Shown here one piece after another: positions 1 through 49,543 of a stretch of DNA of 64,000 bases (positions within the stretch are counted from its first letter, which is position 1; each line of letters begins with the position of its first letter). The DNA lies in contig CAVYPC010000002.1 of the NCBI GenBank assembly GCA_963770315.1, forward strand, positions 1,612,001-1,676,000, read 5' to 3'. This DNA is from VRUE01 sp963770315. Its GTDB lineage: Bacteria > Actinomycetota > Thermoleophilia > Solirubrobacterales > 70-9. A program made the translations under genes and the position numbers. The notes under the pieces are model-generated. The model had not been told where the DNA came from. It searched no databases and saw only the letters and a program-made list of their open reading frames with translations.

Positions 1-3000
1 AGAGGTAGGCGACCTCGACCGCCTCGGCGCCCGCTGGAGGCCAGATATCCAGGGCCTCCGCGGCGGCGGCGGGCTGCTCGGAGAGGGCACCGCTTGCGTG
101 CAGCGCCCACTCCCCCTTCTCGTCCTCGGGGCGGGAGTGGATCGCGATCTCGCGCCGGCCGTCCTCACCGCGACCGGAGACCGATACCTGCAGGGCCAGC
201 GCTCCGGTCTCCGGCAGAGCCAGCGGAGCCTGCAGGGTCAGCTCTTCGACGGTCTCGGCGCCGGCCTCCTCCGCAGCCCTCAGGGCCAGCTCGAGGAAGG
301 CCGTCCCCGGGAGGAGAACCGTGTCGCCGACACGGTGGTCGGCCAGCCACCGGTGGGTGGAGAGGGAGAGCCGGCCAGTCAGCAGGAGGCCCTCGCCCGC
401 GCCGGCCAGATCCATCGCGGCCCCCAAGAGCGGATGGTCGGCCGCGATCTGCCCAGCCGCGATCAGGTCGCCTCCCCCGCGCAGGGTGCCGTCGAGCCAG
501 TAGCGCCTGTGCTGGAAGGGGTAGGTCGGCAGCGGCACCCGCTTGGCGCCCGTCCCCGCGAAGAAGGCCGCCCAGTCGAGCTTGGCGCCGGCGGCGTGGG
601 CGGCGGCGATCGCGGTCGAGATCGCAGCGGGCTCAGGCCGGCTCTCGCGCAGGGTGGGGACGAAGGCGACTACATCGTCCTCGCCGAGGGTCTCGCGCGC
701 CATCGCACAGAGCACCGGGTCGGGGCCGAGCTCCAGATAAGTGGTGACGCCCTGCTCTTTCAGGGCGTTAACCGCGTCGGCGAAGCGCACCGGCTGGCGC
801 ACGTGGGCGACCCAGTAGGCGGGGTCGGTCGCCTGCTCGGGGCTGAGCGTCTCACCCGTGACGTTGGAGACGATCGGGATCTTCGGCTCGCTGTAGGTGA
901 GGGTCTTGGCTATGGCTGCGAACTCGTCGAGCATCGGCTCCATCAAGGGCGAGTGGAAGGCGTGGGAGACGGCTAGGCGCTTGGTCTTGCGGCCCTTGTC
1001 TTCCCAGTCGGTGCGGACCGCTTCGACCGCTTCCTCGCTGCCGGAGATCACGGTCGAGGTCGGGCCGTTGATCGCGGCGATCGAGAGCTCCGCCTCCCTG
1101 CCGGCGATCGACTCGACCGCCTCGGCCTCGGTTGCCTCGATCGCCGCCATCGCCCCGCCGGCGGGGAGGGCGCTCATCAGCCTGCCCCTGGCGGCGACCA
1201 GCTTTGCCGCGCCGGCCAGGTCGAGGACGCCGGCGAGGTGGGCGGCGGCGATCTCGCCGATCGAGTGGCCGGCGAGGAGGTCGGGTCGCAGGCCGCGCTT
1301 GGCGAGGGCCTCGAAGAGAGCGACCTCGATCGCGAAGAGGGCGGGCTGGGCGTGGGCGGTGTCTTCGAGCTTCGCCGCGGCTTTCTTGCCCTTGGCGAAG
1401 ACGATCTCTTTGAGCGGGGCCTCCAGGTGTTGGTCGAGCTGCTCGCAAGCCTGGTCGAAGGCCTCGCGGAAGTGCGGGTCTGACTCGTAGAGCTCCCTGC
1501 CCATGCCGAGGCGCTGGGAGCCCTGGCCGGTGAAGAGGTAGGCGAGCTTGCCGTCCCTTGCCCGGGCGCTGAGGACGTTGGGGGAGGGATCTCCGTTGGC
1601 AAGCGAGGCAAGCGAGGCGAGCAGTTCCTCACGGTCCTGCCCCAAGACAACTGCCCGGTGCTCGAAGGCAGAGCGGGTCACGGCGAGCGAGTAGGCGACG
1701 TCGGTCGGGTCGAGGTCTGGGTTCTCCTGCAGGTGACGGGCGAGTCGCTCCGCCGCGTCGACAAGTGCGGTCTCCGCCTTGGCCGAGAGCGGCAGGGGGA
1801 TCGAGCCTTGGAGGGGCTGGGCGGCAGGCGCTTCTCCCCCGCTTCCTCTTTCTCCCGCCTCGACCGAGGCGGGTTTGACCGGGGGAGCCTGCTCCAAGAT
1901 CAGGTGGGCGTTGGTGCCGCTGATGCCGAAAGCGGAGACGCCGGCGCGGCGCGGGTGCCCGCCGGCCTCCCAGGGGATCTGCTCGGTGAGCAGCTCGATC
2001 TCCCCCGCCTCCCAGTCGACCTTGGAGGAGGGTGCGTCGACGTGCAGCGTCTTCGGCAGCGCGCCCTCGCGCATCGCCATCGCCATCTTGATCACGCCCG
2101 CCACCCCTGCCGCCGCCTGGGCATGGCCGATGTTGGACTTGATCGAGCCGAGCTTCAGCGGCTGCTCCCGATCCTGGCCGTAGGTGGCGAGCAATGCGCC
2201 GGCCTCGATCGGGTCGCCCAGCGTGGTTCCCGTCCCGTGGGCCTCGACCGCGTCGACGTCCCTGGGCTCCAGGCGGGCATTTGCCAGGGCTTGGCGGATC
2301 ACCCGCTCCTGCGAGGGGCCGTTCGGGGCCGTCAAGCCATTGGAGGCGCCGTCCTGATTTACGGCTGATCCCCTGATCGTGGCGACCACCGGGTGGCCGT
2401 TGCGGCGGGCGTCGGAGAGGCGCTCGAGGACGAGCACCCCGACCCCCTCCGACCAGGCGACCCCGTCGGCCGCCTCGGCGAAGGACTTGCTGCGCCCGTC
2501 GGGGGCGAGGCCGCGCTGGCGGCTGAACTCGATGAACATCGAGGGGCTGCCGAGGACCATCGCGCCGCCGGCCAGCGCCAGCGTGCATTCGCCACCGCGC
2601 AGAGCCTGCGAAGCCAGGTGGATCGCGACCAGCGAGGAGGAGCAGGCGGTGTCGACGGTGATCGCCGGGCCCTCGAGGCCGAGGGCGTAGGCGATGCGGC
2701 CGGAGGCGACGCTGGTCGAGCCGCCGGTGACGCGGTAGCCCTCGAGCTCGCCGGACAGCGCCCTGGAGCCGGCCGTGTAGTCCTGGGAGCCGATACCGGC
2801 GAAGACTCCGGCCGGCTCGCCGCGCAGCGTGGCGGGGTCGATGCCGGCGTCCTCCAGCGCCTCCCAGGAGGACTCCAGCAGCAGGCGCTGCTGCGGATCC
2901 GTCGCCAGCGCCTCGCGCGGGGCGATGCCGAAGAACTCGGCGTCGAAATCGGCGGCGCCGGCGAGGAAGCCCCCCTCTCGCGTGTAGCTGGTGCCGGGGT

Positions 3001-3014
3001 TGTCCGGGTCCGGG

Positions 3015-41927
<38,913 letters not shown>

Positions 41928-44450
41928 TCCCGTCTTCCCGCCTGGCCGCGATCGTTTCCTGCACGCCGAAACCGAGGACCGGATGGGGGCCGAGCTCGAG
42001 GAATGTGCGCCAGCCCTCTTCGAGCAGAGCGCGGATGGCCGGCTCGAACCGCACGGTGTGGCGCAGGTTGCGGTACCAGTACTCGGGACCGAGCTCCGAC
42101 ATGTCGAGCAGATCGCCGGTTACCGTGGAGTGGAAGGGGATCTCCCCCGAGCGAGGGGAGATCGGCGAGAAGGCCTCGAGGAGATCCTCTCGCAGCTCCT
42201 CGAGATGGACCGAGTGGGCGGCGTAGTCCACGGCGATCCGCTGGGCCCGGACCCCGTCCCCTTCGCAGGCGCCCTGCAACTCGTCAAGGGCCTCGGGCTC
42301 TCCGGATACGACGACAGATGCAGGGCCGTTGATCGCCGCGAGGGAAACCCGCTCGCCAAGGACCCCGAGCCGGGGAGAGAGCTCCTCGGGGGAGAGCGAC
42401 ACGGAGAGCATCCCGCCCCTGCCGACGAGCGGGAGCGACAGCTTGCTGTGCAGCGCCCCCACCCTCGCCGCGTCGTCGAGAGAGAGCCCGCCGGCGATGT
42501 GGGCCGCAGCGATCTCTCCCTGGGAATGACCGACCACGACCGAAGGCTCGGGTCCCAGTTCCCGCCAAAGCTTTCCCAGGGAGATCGTCACCGCCAGAAG
42601 CGATGGCTGGAGGACGTCGAGGCGGTCGAGATGGCTCCCGTCTTCGTCGCGAAGCTCCCTTCGCAGAGACCAATCGACGAAGGGCTCGAACGCTTCCTCA
42701 CAGGCATCCATGTGACGAGCGAAGGGAGGCGAAGACTCGAGCAGCTCACGCACCATCCCACGCCACTGACCGCCCTGACCCGGAAACAGGAAGGCGATCC
42801 CTCGCGAATCGTCGCCCGTGCCGCGGGCGACGTCCGGGGGGTTGTCGCCGCAGGCGAACGCCGCGAGGGCGGACAGCAGCGAATCGCGGCTCTGTCCCAC
42901 CGCGACGGCCCGATGCTCGAAGGAGGAGCGGGTGGTGGCGAGGGAGTAGGCGACGTCAGCGGGGTCGAGATCGGGGCGATCGCGGAGATGCGACCGCAGC
43001 CGCCCAGCCGCCTCCCGCAGGGCGGGCTCCGACTTGGCCGAGAGCACCAGGGGGATCGGGCCGGGAAGCGGTTGCTCGGCGGGGCCGCTGGCCCAGGGCT
43101 CGCCTATAGCCTCGGGTGCCTCCTCGAGCACGAGGTGGCAGTTCGTCCCGCCCATCCCAAACGAGCTGACGCCGGCGACCAGCGGACGATCCTCGTGCGG
43201 CCAGGCCCCGTGGCTGTCCTGCACGCGCAGGCGCAGCGCGTCAAGAGGGATCTCCGGGTTCGGCTCCTTGAAGTTCAGGCTGGCCGGTATCTGCCGCCGC
43301 TCGATCGCCAGCGCGGCCTTGATCAGGCCGACGATGCCGGCGGCCCCCTCGAGGTGGCCGACATTGGTCTTCGCCGAGCCGACCGGCAGCGGATCGTCGT
43401 CCGGCCTCTCCGCCCCGAGAGCCGCGCCCAGCGCTGCCGCCTCGATCGGATCGCCGACCGCGGTCCCGGTGCCGTGCAGCTCGACGTACTGGACGCTCGA
43501 CCGCTCCAGCCCCGCCTGCCGGTAGGCCTCCCGCACGACGTCCTCCTGCGCCGTCGGGCTGGGCACGGTCAGGCCCTCGCTCGGCCCGTCGTTGTTGGTC
43601 GCGCCGCCCCCGATGACGCAATAGACGCGATCGCCGTCGGCTTCCGCCGCCGCCAGCGGCTTCAGGGCGAGCACGCCGCCGCCCTCCCCTCTCACGTACC
43701 CGTTCGCTCGCGCGTCGAAGGTGAAGCAGCGCCCGTCCGGGGAGAGCCCGCCGAACCTGGCGGCGCCGAGCGCGACACTGGGATCGAGGTTCAGGTGGAC
43801 GCCTCCGGCAAGGGCAAGCGTCGCCTCTCCCTTGCGCAGGCTCTCGCAGGCCAGGTGCACGGCGACGAGGGAAGACGACTGAGCCGCGTCGACGGTCAGG
43901 CTCGGCCCGGTCAGGCCGAGGGTGTAGGAGACCCGGTTGGCGATGATGCTGCGATGCAGCCCGGTCATCGTGTGGCGACCGATCGCGTCGGGCCCGCTGC
44001 GGTGGGTTAGATTCGAATAATCATTGGCAATTGAGCCAAGAAAGACGCCCGCCCCCTCGCCGCGGATCGCGGCGGGGACGATCCGGGCGTCCTCCAGGGC
44101 CTCCCAGGCAAGTTCGAGCACGAGGCGCTGCTGAGGGTCCATCGCCGCCGCCTCGCGCGGCGAGATGCCGAAGAAAGCGGGGTCGAACCGGTCGACGCGA
44201 TCAAGGAAGGCACCGAGCCGAATCCCCGCCTCTTCCCCTGCGAGCGCTTCGCCGGAGCCGCGTCCCGCCGCAGCCAGCCGCTCGGCCGGAGCCTCGGCGA
44301 TCGCGTGCTGGCCGGAGGCCAGCAGCCGCCAAAACGCCTCCGGATCGGGCGCGCGGGGAAGGCGACAGGCGACGCCGACGACCGCAACCCGATGATCCCC
44401 TGCAACCATCGATTTCTCCCCGAGTTTTCCCTGGAACGACGAAACGAAAG

Positions 44451-44465
44451 AGGTGATAAACACCT
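44451..44465. promoter_or_regulatory. Palindrome upstream of the PKS start
   Basis: AGGTGATAAACACCT has 5-bp perfect arms (AGGTG/CACCT) around a 5-bp AT-rich centre. It lies about 42 bases before PKS ATG 44409 in the PPTase-PKS gap, the only longer non-coding stretch inside the operon. Confidence 0.35.
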
Positions 44466-44528
44466 TAGTGCGCAAAGGGCAAGGAACCCAAATCGGAGGG
44501 CGACGCAACGCCGGCCCGGCGACGCGAC

Positions 44529-45194
44529 CTACTCGGTTCGGTCGGCCGGCAGCGCGATCGCCGCCAGAACGAGGCCCTCCGCGACCAGCCACCTGCCGCG
44601 GAAGCCGCGCAGCTCGCGACCGTCGAGCAGCGGGCCGGGAACGAGCAGGCGGGCCGAGAAGCTCCCCCGCTCCCGGTCGATCTCGACCGCCGCGTCTTCG
44701 AAGCCGAGCCATCGTTCGGCCAGCGGGAACCAGGCCTTGTAGATCGACTCCTTGACGCTGAAGAGCAACCGGTCCCAGTGCGTCCCGGGCGAGCGGCGGC
44801 CGAGGTCGCGGAGCCGCTCGCGCTCCTCGGGCAGGGCGATGTCCCCGAGCAGGCCCTCGGGCAGGGGCTGGTTGGGCTCGGCGTCGACGCCGATCGTCGT
44901 CAGATCGCCGGTCCGCGCAGCCGCGCAGGCCCGGTAGCCATCGCAGTGGGTGATGCTGCCGACGATCCCGTCCGGCCAGAGCGGCTCGCCGCGTGCCCCG
45001 GGCGGGATCGCCCGCGACGGCTGGCCGAGCCGCGCAAGCGCCTCGCGGGCACAGGCGCGGGCGGTGACGAACTCGCGGCGTCGCTTCTCGACCGCACGCC
45101 CGACGACCGCCTCCTCCTCGGGGTAGAGCTCGATGTCGAGATCCTCGCGGGTGGCCACCACGGTGGCGCTCGCCGGCAGGATCCGCTCAAGCAC
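44529..45194 (-). CDS. 4'-phosphopantetheinyl transferase (EntD/Sfp superfamily)
   Basis: Transfers phosphopantetheine from CoA to the Ser of carrier proteins, turning apo-ACP into holo-ACP. Its position between the extender-supply gene and the PKS makes the PKS ACPs the obvious substrates. About 221 residues. Family motifs are GSITHCDGYRACAAA, the metal-binding IGVDAEPNQPLP and FSVKESIYKAWFPL (the WxxKE/K region). I chose GTG 45194 (VLERILPASATVV) because a GGAGG lies 6 bases upstream. It overlaps the preceding metallophosphoesterase by 8 bases, indicating translational coupling. A longer frame from 45257 would add an Arg-rich stretch I do not believe. The gene ends 119 bases before the PKS start. 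Confidence 0.9.
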   Translation of the reverse strand: MLERILPASATVVATREDLDIELYPEEEAVVGRAVEKRRREFVTARACAREALARLGQPSRAIPPGARGEPLWPDGIVGSITHCDGYRACAAARTGDLTTIGVDAEPNQPLPEGLLGDIALPEERERLRDLGRRSPGTHWDRLLFSVKESIYKAWFPLAERWLGFEDAAVEIDRERGSFSARLLVPGPLLDGRELRGFRGRWLVAEGLVLAAIALPADRTE

Positions 45195-46086
45195 GCGACG
45201 CCTCCGGCAGGATCCGCCGGGGCGCGTATTGCCGGTTGCTGCGGTGGCGGCGCTCACGCGGATAGCCGAGTGAGACCTCCTCGAAGCGCACGCCGTCGTG
45301 CCAGGTGGTGCGCGGGATGTGCAGGTGGCCGTAGACCACGGCGGCGGCCCGGAAGCGGCGGTGCCAATCGGCGGTGCTGACCGTCCCGCACCACTGCGCG
45401 AACTCTGGGTGGCGGAGCACGCGGGTCGGCTCGTCGAGCAACGGGAAGTGGTTGATCAGGACCATCGGCAGGCTCGGATCGCTGGTCGCCAAGCGCCGCT
45501 CCGACTCCCTGACGCGAGCCTGGCACCAGGCCTGACGGCTCGGGTAAGGATCGGGATGGAGGAGGAACTCGTCGACGCAGACCACCCCGGCCTCATAGGC
45601 CCGCTGCAGCGCCTCCTCCCTGGTCGAGGCGACGTTGCGACCGAAGGTGTAGTCGTAGAGGAGGAAGAGCGGCGCGATCTGGGCGGGCCCGCCCTCGCCG
45701 TCCCAGATCGGGAAGGAGTCCTCCGGAGTGGTTACGCCGATCCGCCTGCAGAGCTCGACCAGGTGCAGGTAGCGCTGCTCGCCCCTCAGCTGCGGGGGGT
45801 CGTCGCGGTTCGTCAAGAGCTCGTGGTTGCCCGGTGTCCAGATCACTCTCTCGAAGCGTTCGCGCAGGATCCGCAGTGCCCACTCCACATCCTCCGGCGA
45901 GTCGGCGACGTCGCCGCAGACGATCAGCCAGTCGGCTTCCGAGCGCGGCCGCAGCTGGTCGACGACCGTGCGGTTCTCGGGATGGTCGACGTGCAGGTCG
46001 CTGACCGCGAACAGCATCCGGCGGGTCAACGGCGCGGAGGGGTCGTCACCGGTCTTGACCTGCCAGCGCCGCAAGCGCTCCGGCAA
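45187..46086 (-). CDS. Calcineurin-like metallophosphoesterase
   Basis: A two-metal phosphoesterase fold. The full motif series is visible: DLHVD (DxH), CGDVADS (GDxxD), PGNHE (GNHD/E), LINHFP and YGHLH (GHxH). About 299 residues from TTG 46086, or 276 from ATG 46017 (MLFAVSDLHVD), which puts the DxH motif at the usual distance from the N-terminus and may be the true start. The longer form overlaps the upstream carboxyltransferase gene. The 3' end overlaps the PPTase start. The substrate is unknown. Its place inside a PKS-priming operon suggests a role in CoA, phosphopantetheine or nucleotide turnover, but that is inference. Confidence 0.85.
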   Translation of the reverse strand: MPERLRRWQVKTGDDPSAPLTRRMLFAVSDLHVDHPENRTVVDQLRPRSEADWLIVCGDVADSPEDVEWALRILRERFERVIWTPGNHELLTNRDDPPQLRGEQRYLHLVELCRRIGVTTPEDSFPIWDGEGGPAQIAPLFLLYDYTFGRNVASTREEALQRAYEAGVVCVDEFLLHPDPYPSRQAWCQARVRESERRLATSDPSLPMVLINHFPLLDEPTRVLRHPEFAQWCGTVSTADWHRRFRAAAVVYGHLHIPRTTWHDGVRFEEVSLGYPRERRHRSNRQYAPRRILPEASRA

Positions 46087-47485
46087 CCCGGGCGCGCGTC
46101 TCGCACGGCTCGATCACCTCATCGACGAAACCGCCCGCCGCCGCGACCTCGGCGCCGAGGTGCTCCTCGGCGTAGGCAGCCGAGAGAGCCTGCTGGCGGG
46201 CGGCTGGATCCTCGGCGGCGGCAAGCTCGCGCCTGTGGATGATCCCGGTTGCCGGCTGCGCCCCCATCACGCCGATCTCCGCCTGCGGCCAGGCAAACAC
46301 GAGGTCGGCCCCCAGGTCCCTCGAGTTCATCGCGATGAAGGCGCCGCCGTAGGCCTTGCGCAGGACGACTGTCACGCTCGGCACGGTCGCCGCGGCGAAG
46401 GCGCGCACGAGCGAGGCGCCGAAGCGGATCACCCCCGCCCGCTCCTGCCGCACCCCCGGCATGAAGCCGGGGGTGTCGACGAGGACGAGCAGCGGCAGCC
46501 CGAACGCGTCGCAGCTCGAGACGAATCGCGCTGCCTTCTGCGAGGACTCGGTGTCGAGCACGCCACCCAGGTAGCGGGGCTGGCTGGCGACCAGGCCCAC
46601 CGGCCGGCCCTCGATCCGGGCGAAGCCCGTGACCACGCTGCGCGCCCAGCGCGGCGCGACCTCAAGCAGCGAACCGGCGTCGACGATGCCATCGCTGACC
46701 GCGCGGACGTCGTAGACGCGGCGCGGAGAGCGCGGCACGCACTCGCCCGGATCGCTCTGCCGCGGGGCTGCGGCCGCGCTTCGCGGCAGGTCCCCACCGG
46801 CGTGCTGGGGCAGGTAGCCCAGCAGCCCCCGCGCCAGGTCCACGGCGGCGCTCTCGCTCGGCGCGACGAGGTCGCAGACGCCGTTGCGCTCGTGCACCCA
46901 GCGACCTCCCAGCTCCTGCGCGCCGACCTCCTCGCCGGCGACGTCGCGAACCACCGCCGGCCCGGTGAGGAACATCGCCGCGTCCTCGGTCATCACCACG
47001 AAGTCGGTCAGGGCAGGCGAGTAGCAGCCGCCGCCGGCCGCGAGACCGGCGATCACCGATATCTGCGGCACGACCCCGGAGAGCAGCACGTTCTGGCGGA
47101 AGATCCGCCCGTATCCGCAGAGCGCCGCGGTCCCCTCCTGCATACGCGCCCCGCCCGACTCGATGACGCTCACCACCGGCAGCCGCGAGCGCCCCGCGAG
47201 CCGCAGCAGCCGGTCGATCGTGTCCGCCTGCGCCTCGCCGAGCGAGCCGCCGAGGAACTTCGCGTTCTGCGCGTAGCAGGCGATCGGGCGACCGCCGACC
47301 CGGCCGAGCCCCGCGACCACCCCGTCTCCCGGCCGGGCAAGCGAGCCGATCCGGGTCGAGAGGACGGACGACCGGATCACTTCCAGCGACCCCGGATCGC
47401 AGAGCAGCTCAAGGCGCTCGAGCGGCCGACCGTCCTCCATCGGCCTGGCTCTCGAGGTCCCCGCTATCCCGGTCACGCTGCTCAC
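46046..47485 (-). CDS. Acyl-CoA carboxylase carboxyltransferase (beta) subunit, PccB/AccD-like
   Basis: Transfers CO2 from carboxybiotin to an acyl-CoA (acetyl- or propionyl-CoA), making malonyl- or methylmalonyl-CoA. About 479 residues with the two crotonase-like halves of the family. The N-half has ESGGARMQEGTAALCGYG and IAGLAAGGGCYSPALTDF. The C-half has VDTPGFMPGVRQE, LRKAYGGAFIAMNS and WPQAEIGVMG. These Gly-rich loops form the oxyanion holes. The start is GTG 47485, or ATG 47441. No biotin carboxylase or BCCP subunit is in the window, so it must use a partner from elsewhere. It heads the PKS operon and probably supplies extender units. I cannot assign acetyl versus propionyl specificity. 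Confidence 0.9.
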   Translation of the reverse strand: MSSVTGIAGTSRARPMEDGRPLERLELLCDPGSLEVIRSSVLSTRIGSLARPGDGVVAGLGRVGGRPIACYAQNAKFLGGSLGEAQADTIDRLLRLAGRSRLPVVSVIESGGARMQEGTAALCGYGRIFRQNVLLSGVVPQISVIAGLAAGGGCYSPALTDFVVMTEDAAMFLTGPAVVRDVAGEEVGAQELGGRWVHERNGVCDLVAPSESAAVDLARGLLGYLPQHAGGDLPRSAAAAPRQSDPGECVPRSPRRVYDVRAVSDGIVDAGSLLEVAPRWARSVVTGFARIEGRPVGLVASQPRYLGGVLDTESSQKAARFVSSCDAFGLPLLVLVDTPGFMPGVRQERAGVIRFGASLVRAFAAATVPSVTVVLRKAYGGAFIAMNSRDLGADLVFAWPQAEIGVMGAQPATGIIHRRELAAAEDPAARQQALSAAYAEEHLGAEVAAAGGFVDEVIEPCETRARVAGALAALAGQDR

Positions 47486-47540
47486 ATCCCCACCCCTGGC
47501 CCCTCCCTGGGCTTACGTCAACTCGGTTGAAAAGCGAATC

Positions 47541-48140
47541 TCAAGGCGAACGCAGTACGTGACCGCAATGCGGACAGACGCCGACATCGCCTCGGCTCCC
47601 AGTCGTGGCGGCGACCTTCGCCGAGGAGCCGCCGCTCCCCTCGCGCACGGCCCGCAGCTCGAGCCTCAGGTCGGCAACCGACAGCCTCTCCTCGCTCGCC
47701 CGCCGCAGCCACCGCCTCTGCGCGTCGGGCTCGAGCGGTGCGAGCAGGACGTGGTGAGACCAGGTCAATTTGTCATTACGTAGTGACAAATCGAACCTCG
47801 ACGCAACCCAAGCCATATTCCGAAGACTGGCAACGTCATAGCCGGTGACCCGAGCGGCCTCCGCGTATTTCTCCCCCCACCTCGATGCTCCATAGCGAAC
47901 CCAATCGCCGATCCACCACTGACTGCAGCGACCGATCGCCCCCAGGCGACGGCCGGTGGCCAGCCAGTCCGAGTGGCCCAGATCGCGCTGCGGGACCCAG
48001 GCGATTTTCGAGAGCGCGCTGGACGAACGACGTACCTTCGTGCCCGCCGGTGCCACCGACCGCCTCGACAAATCCCCAGAGGAGGGGTGCGAAGAGGGGG
48101 ATTTGACGGCATTGGGCGACCCAGGCATCACAGGCATCAC
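47541..48140 (-). CDS. LmbU/NovE/HrmB-family transcriptional regulator with a C-terminal zinc ribbon
   Basis: The core matches the family of cluster-situated activators known from lincomycin, novobiocin and hormaomycin clusters: WWIGDWVRYGASRWGEKY, TGYDVASLRNMAWVASRF, LTWSHHVLLAPL and ASEERLSVADLRLELRA. About 199 residues. The N-terminal 45 or so are low-complexity, and the start is uncertain (GTG 48140, ATG 48137 or ATG 48128; no clear ribosome site). The C-terminus ends in CPHCGHVL, a possible zinc knuckle. It lies just upstream of the carboxylase gene on the same strand, so it is the best candidate activator of the PKS operon. Two 27-bp-spaced GC-palindromic repeats lie in its own upstream region. 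Confidence 0.82.
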   Translation of the reverse strand: MMPVMPGSPNAVKSPSSHPSSGDLSRRSVAPAGTKVRRSSSALSKIAWVPQRDLGHSDWLATGRRLGAIGRCSQWWIGDWVRYGASRWGEKYAEAARVTGYDVASLRNMAWVASRFDLSLRNDKLTWSHHVLLAPLEPDAQRRWLRRASEERLSVADLRLELRAVREGSGGSSAKVAATTGSRGDVGVCPHCGHVLRSP

Positions 48141-48179
48141 TCGTCCGGTTGAAGAAATGTTCTAGCTGCTAACGCGTCA

Positions 48180-48226
48180 CCCCAAGGGGCACTTATATGC
48201 GTCTCCCCCGAAGGGGCACCCATATG
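48180..48226 (-). promoter_or_regulatory. Two 27-bp-spaced palindromic repeats upstream of the LmbU-type gene
   Basis: On the plus strand, CCCCAAGGGGCACTTATATG (48180-48199) and CCCCGAAGGGGCACCCATATG-like sequence (48206-48226). Each has a CCCC/GGGG inverted core followed by CAC and ATATG. They lie 40-90 bases before the regulator's start codons, so they are an operator candidate. Confidence 0.45.
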
Positions 48227-48319
48227 TATCACCGAGGGTTCCACCCCCGGTACCCCAATGTGGCGCGTGCGCCGATCCTGGCTTGGCCATGTTGTCGCGT
48301 CGACTCCCGCGACCGGTTC

Positions 48320-49543
48320 TCAAGCCTCGGCGGATGGCCCGTCCGGGTCGGCTTGCGCTTCGAGTTCCTCCAAGCCCAGCGCGACGACGAGCTCGGCGTG
48401 GCAATCCGGGAGCAGCCGGCCGAGCGCCTCCTCGACCTTGCGCAGGCGGCGCTGGACCGTGTGACGGTCCACGGCCAGCGCAGCCGCGGCCGTGGCCGCG
48501 TTGAGGCCAGCGGAGAAATAGGCGCGCAGCGTTCCGCGCAGGACGACGCCGGAGTCGCCGTGACCCTCGAGCGGCGCCAGATAGGTCTCGTGCAACGACT
48601 TGGCGAGAGCGTCGTCCCGCAGCACCGCGGCGAGCAGGATCACGTCGCGGGCGCGTGTGAGCCGCTGCGGCTTGCGCAGCATCACCTCCTGCGCCGCCTG
48701 AGCCTCGCGATGGGTCAGGCGCCAGCCGTCGATCCCGCTGTGCGGCTCCCCCACCGCCAGCGACATGCCTCCGGCCGCATCGCTGGCGAGCAGGCGCTCG
48801 ATATCGGGGACTGCCAGCGCCCGGCGGGCACCGAGCCAAGCCCAGACGATCTCGTTCCCGCGGGGCACGGCAAGGATCTGGCAGTCGAGGCCAGCGGCCA
48901 AGGAGCGAACCGCCGCCTCCCCGTTGCCGCCCTTGACGATCATGCCCAGGTGCCAGGCATCGAACGCGTAGCCTAGATCCCCCACGTCAGCCGGGCTGTC
49001 GCCGACGACCAGGCGCTGCACGCGTTCGGCGAGGCGCTGGGATGGCGAGCGCCTCATCCGCGCGAGCTCGTTCATGTACTCGGCCGCCACCGCCGCCATC
49101 AACCGATCGACCTGCGGGCCCTGGGACCTGAGCACGGCCCGCAGCGCGTCGCTTGGAAAGCGGTCGGCTTCGTCCATGATGAAGTCCCCCAGGACCCTGT
49201 CCCCGGTCGCGTATCGTCGCAGCACGGTGTCCAGCTTCACCCCGCTGCGGGCGGCGCGCCGCGCCTGCTCCGCGGCAGCCGAGGGAATCGGCTCCGACCA
49301 CTCCCCGTCCTTCTCCATGTTGACGAGGACGAAGTCGAGCGATTTGCTGACCGTCGCCCGCAGCCCGGCCGCGTACTCCGGATCCCCTCCCCCTTCCGTT
49401 TCGGAAAGGGCACGTACCTGAACAGAAATCGCGTCTTCGATCTCCGCCGTTCGCTCGCGCAGGCGCGCGACGAGCTCCGACCGAATCGACCCCAATGAGT
49501 CGCGCTCGCCGTCTCGCAAGCGATTCATCGAGCGCTGTACCAC
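48320..49543 (-). CDS. PucR/CdaR-type transcriptional regulator
   Basis: About 407 residues. The C-terminal 60 form the PucR helix-turn-helix: LRGTLRAYFSAGLNAATAAA, then AVDRHTVQRRLRKVEEALG. The central part (residues about 170-300) resembles the GGDEF-like sensory region of this family. The N-terminus is helical and may sense a ligand. Start GTG 49543, or ATG 49528 (MNRLRDGERD); neither has a strong ribosome site. It is transcribed toward the LmbU-type regulator, about 180 bases upstream of it. Members control purine, amine or secondary-metabolite genes; the effector here is unknown. Confidence 0.87.
   Translation of the reverse strand: MVQRSMNRLRDGERDSLGSIRSELVARLRERTAEIEDAISVQVRALSETEGGGDPEYAAGLRATVSKSLDFVLVNMEKDGEWSEPIPSAAAEQARRAARSGVKLDTVLRRYATGDRVLGDFIMDEADRFPSDALRAVLRSQGPQVDRLMAAVAAEYMNELARMRRSPSQRLAERVQRLVVGDSPADVGDLGYAFDAWHLGMIVKGGNGEAAVRSLAAGLDCQILAVPRGNEIVWAWLGARRALAVPDIERLLASDAAGGMSLAVGEPHSGIDGWRLTHREAQAAQEVMLRKPQRLTRARDVILLAAVLRDDALAKSLHETYLAPLEGHGDSGVVLRGTLRAYFSAGLNAATAAAALAVDRHTVQRRLRKVEEALGRLLPDCHAELVVALGLEELEAQADPDGPSAEA

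Noticed and set aside
44410..44712. N-terminal extension of the loading-module frame upstream of 44409
   Set aside because: It overlaps the PPTase 3' end and reads as Arg-rich noise. ATG 44409 has a good ribosome site directly before the KS.
48180..48226. CRISPR-like repeats
   Set aside because: There are only two imperfect copies with a 27-base period and no spacer-sized gap or cas genes.
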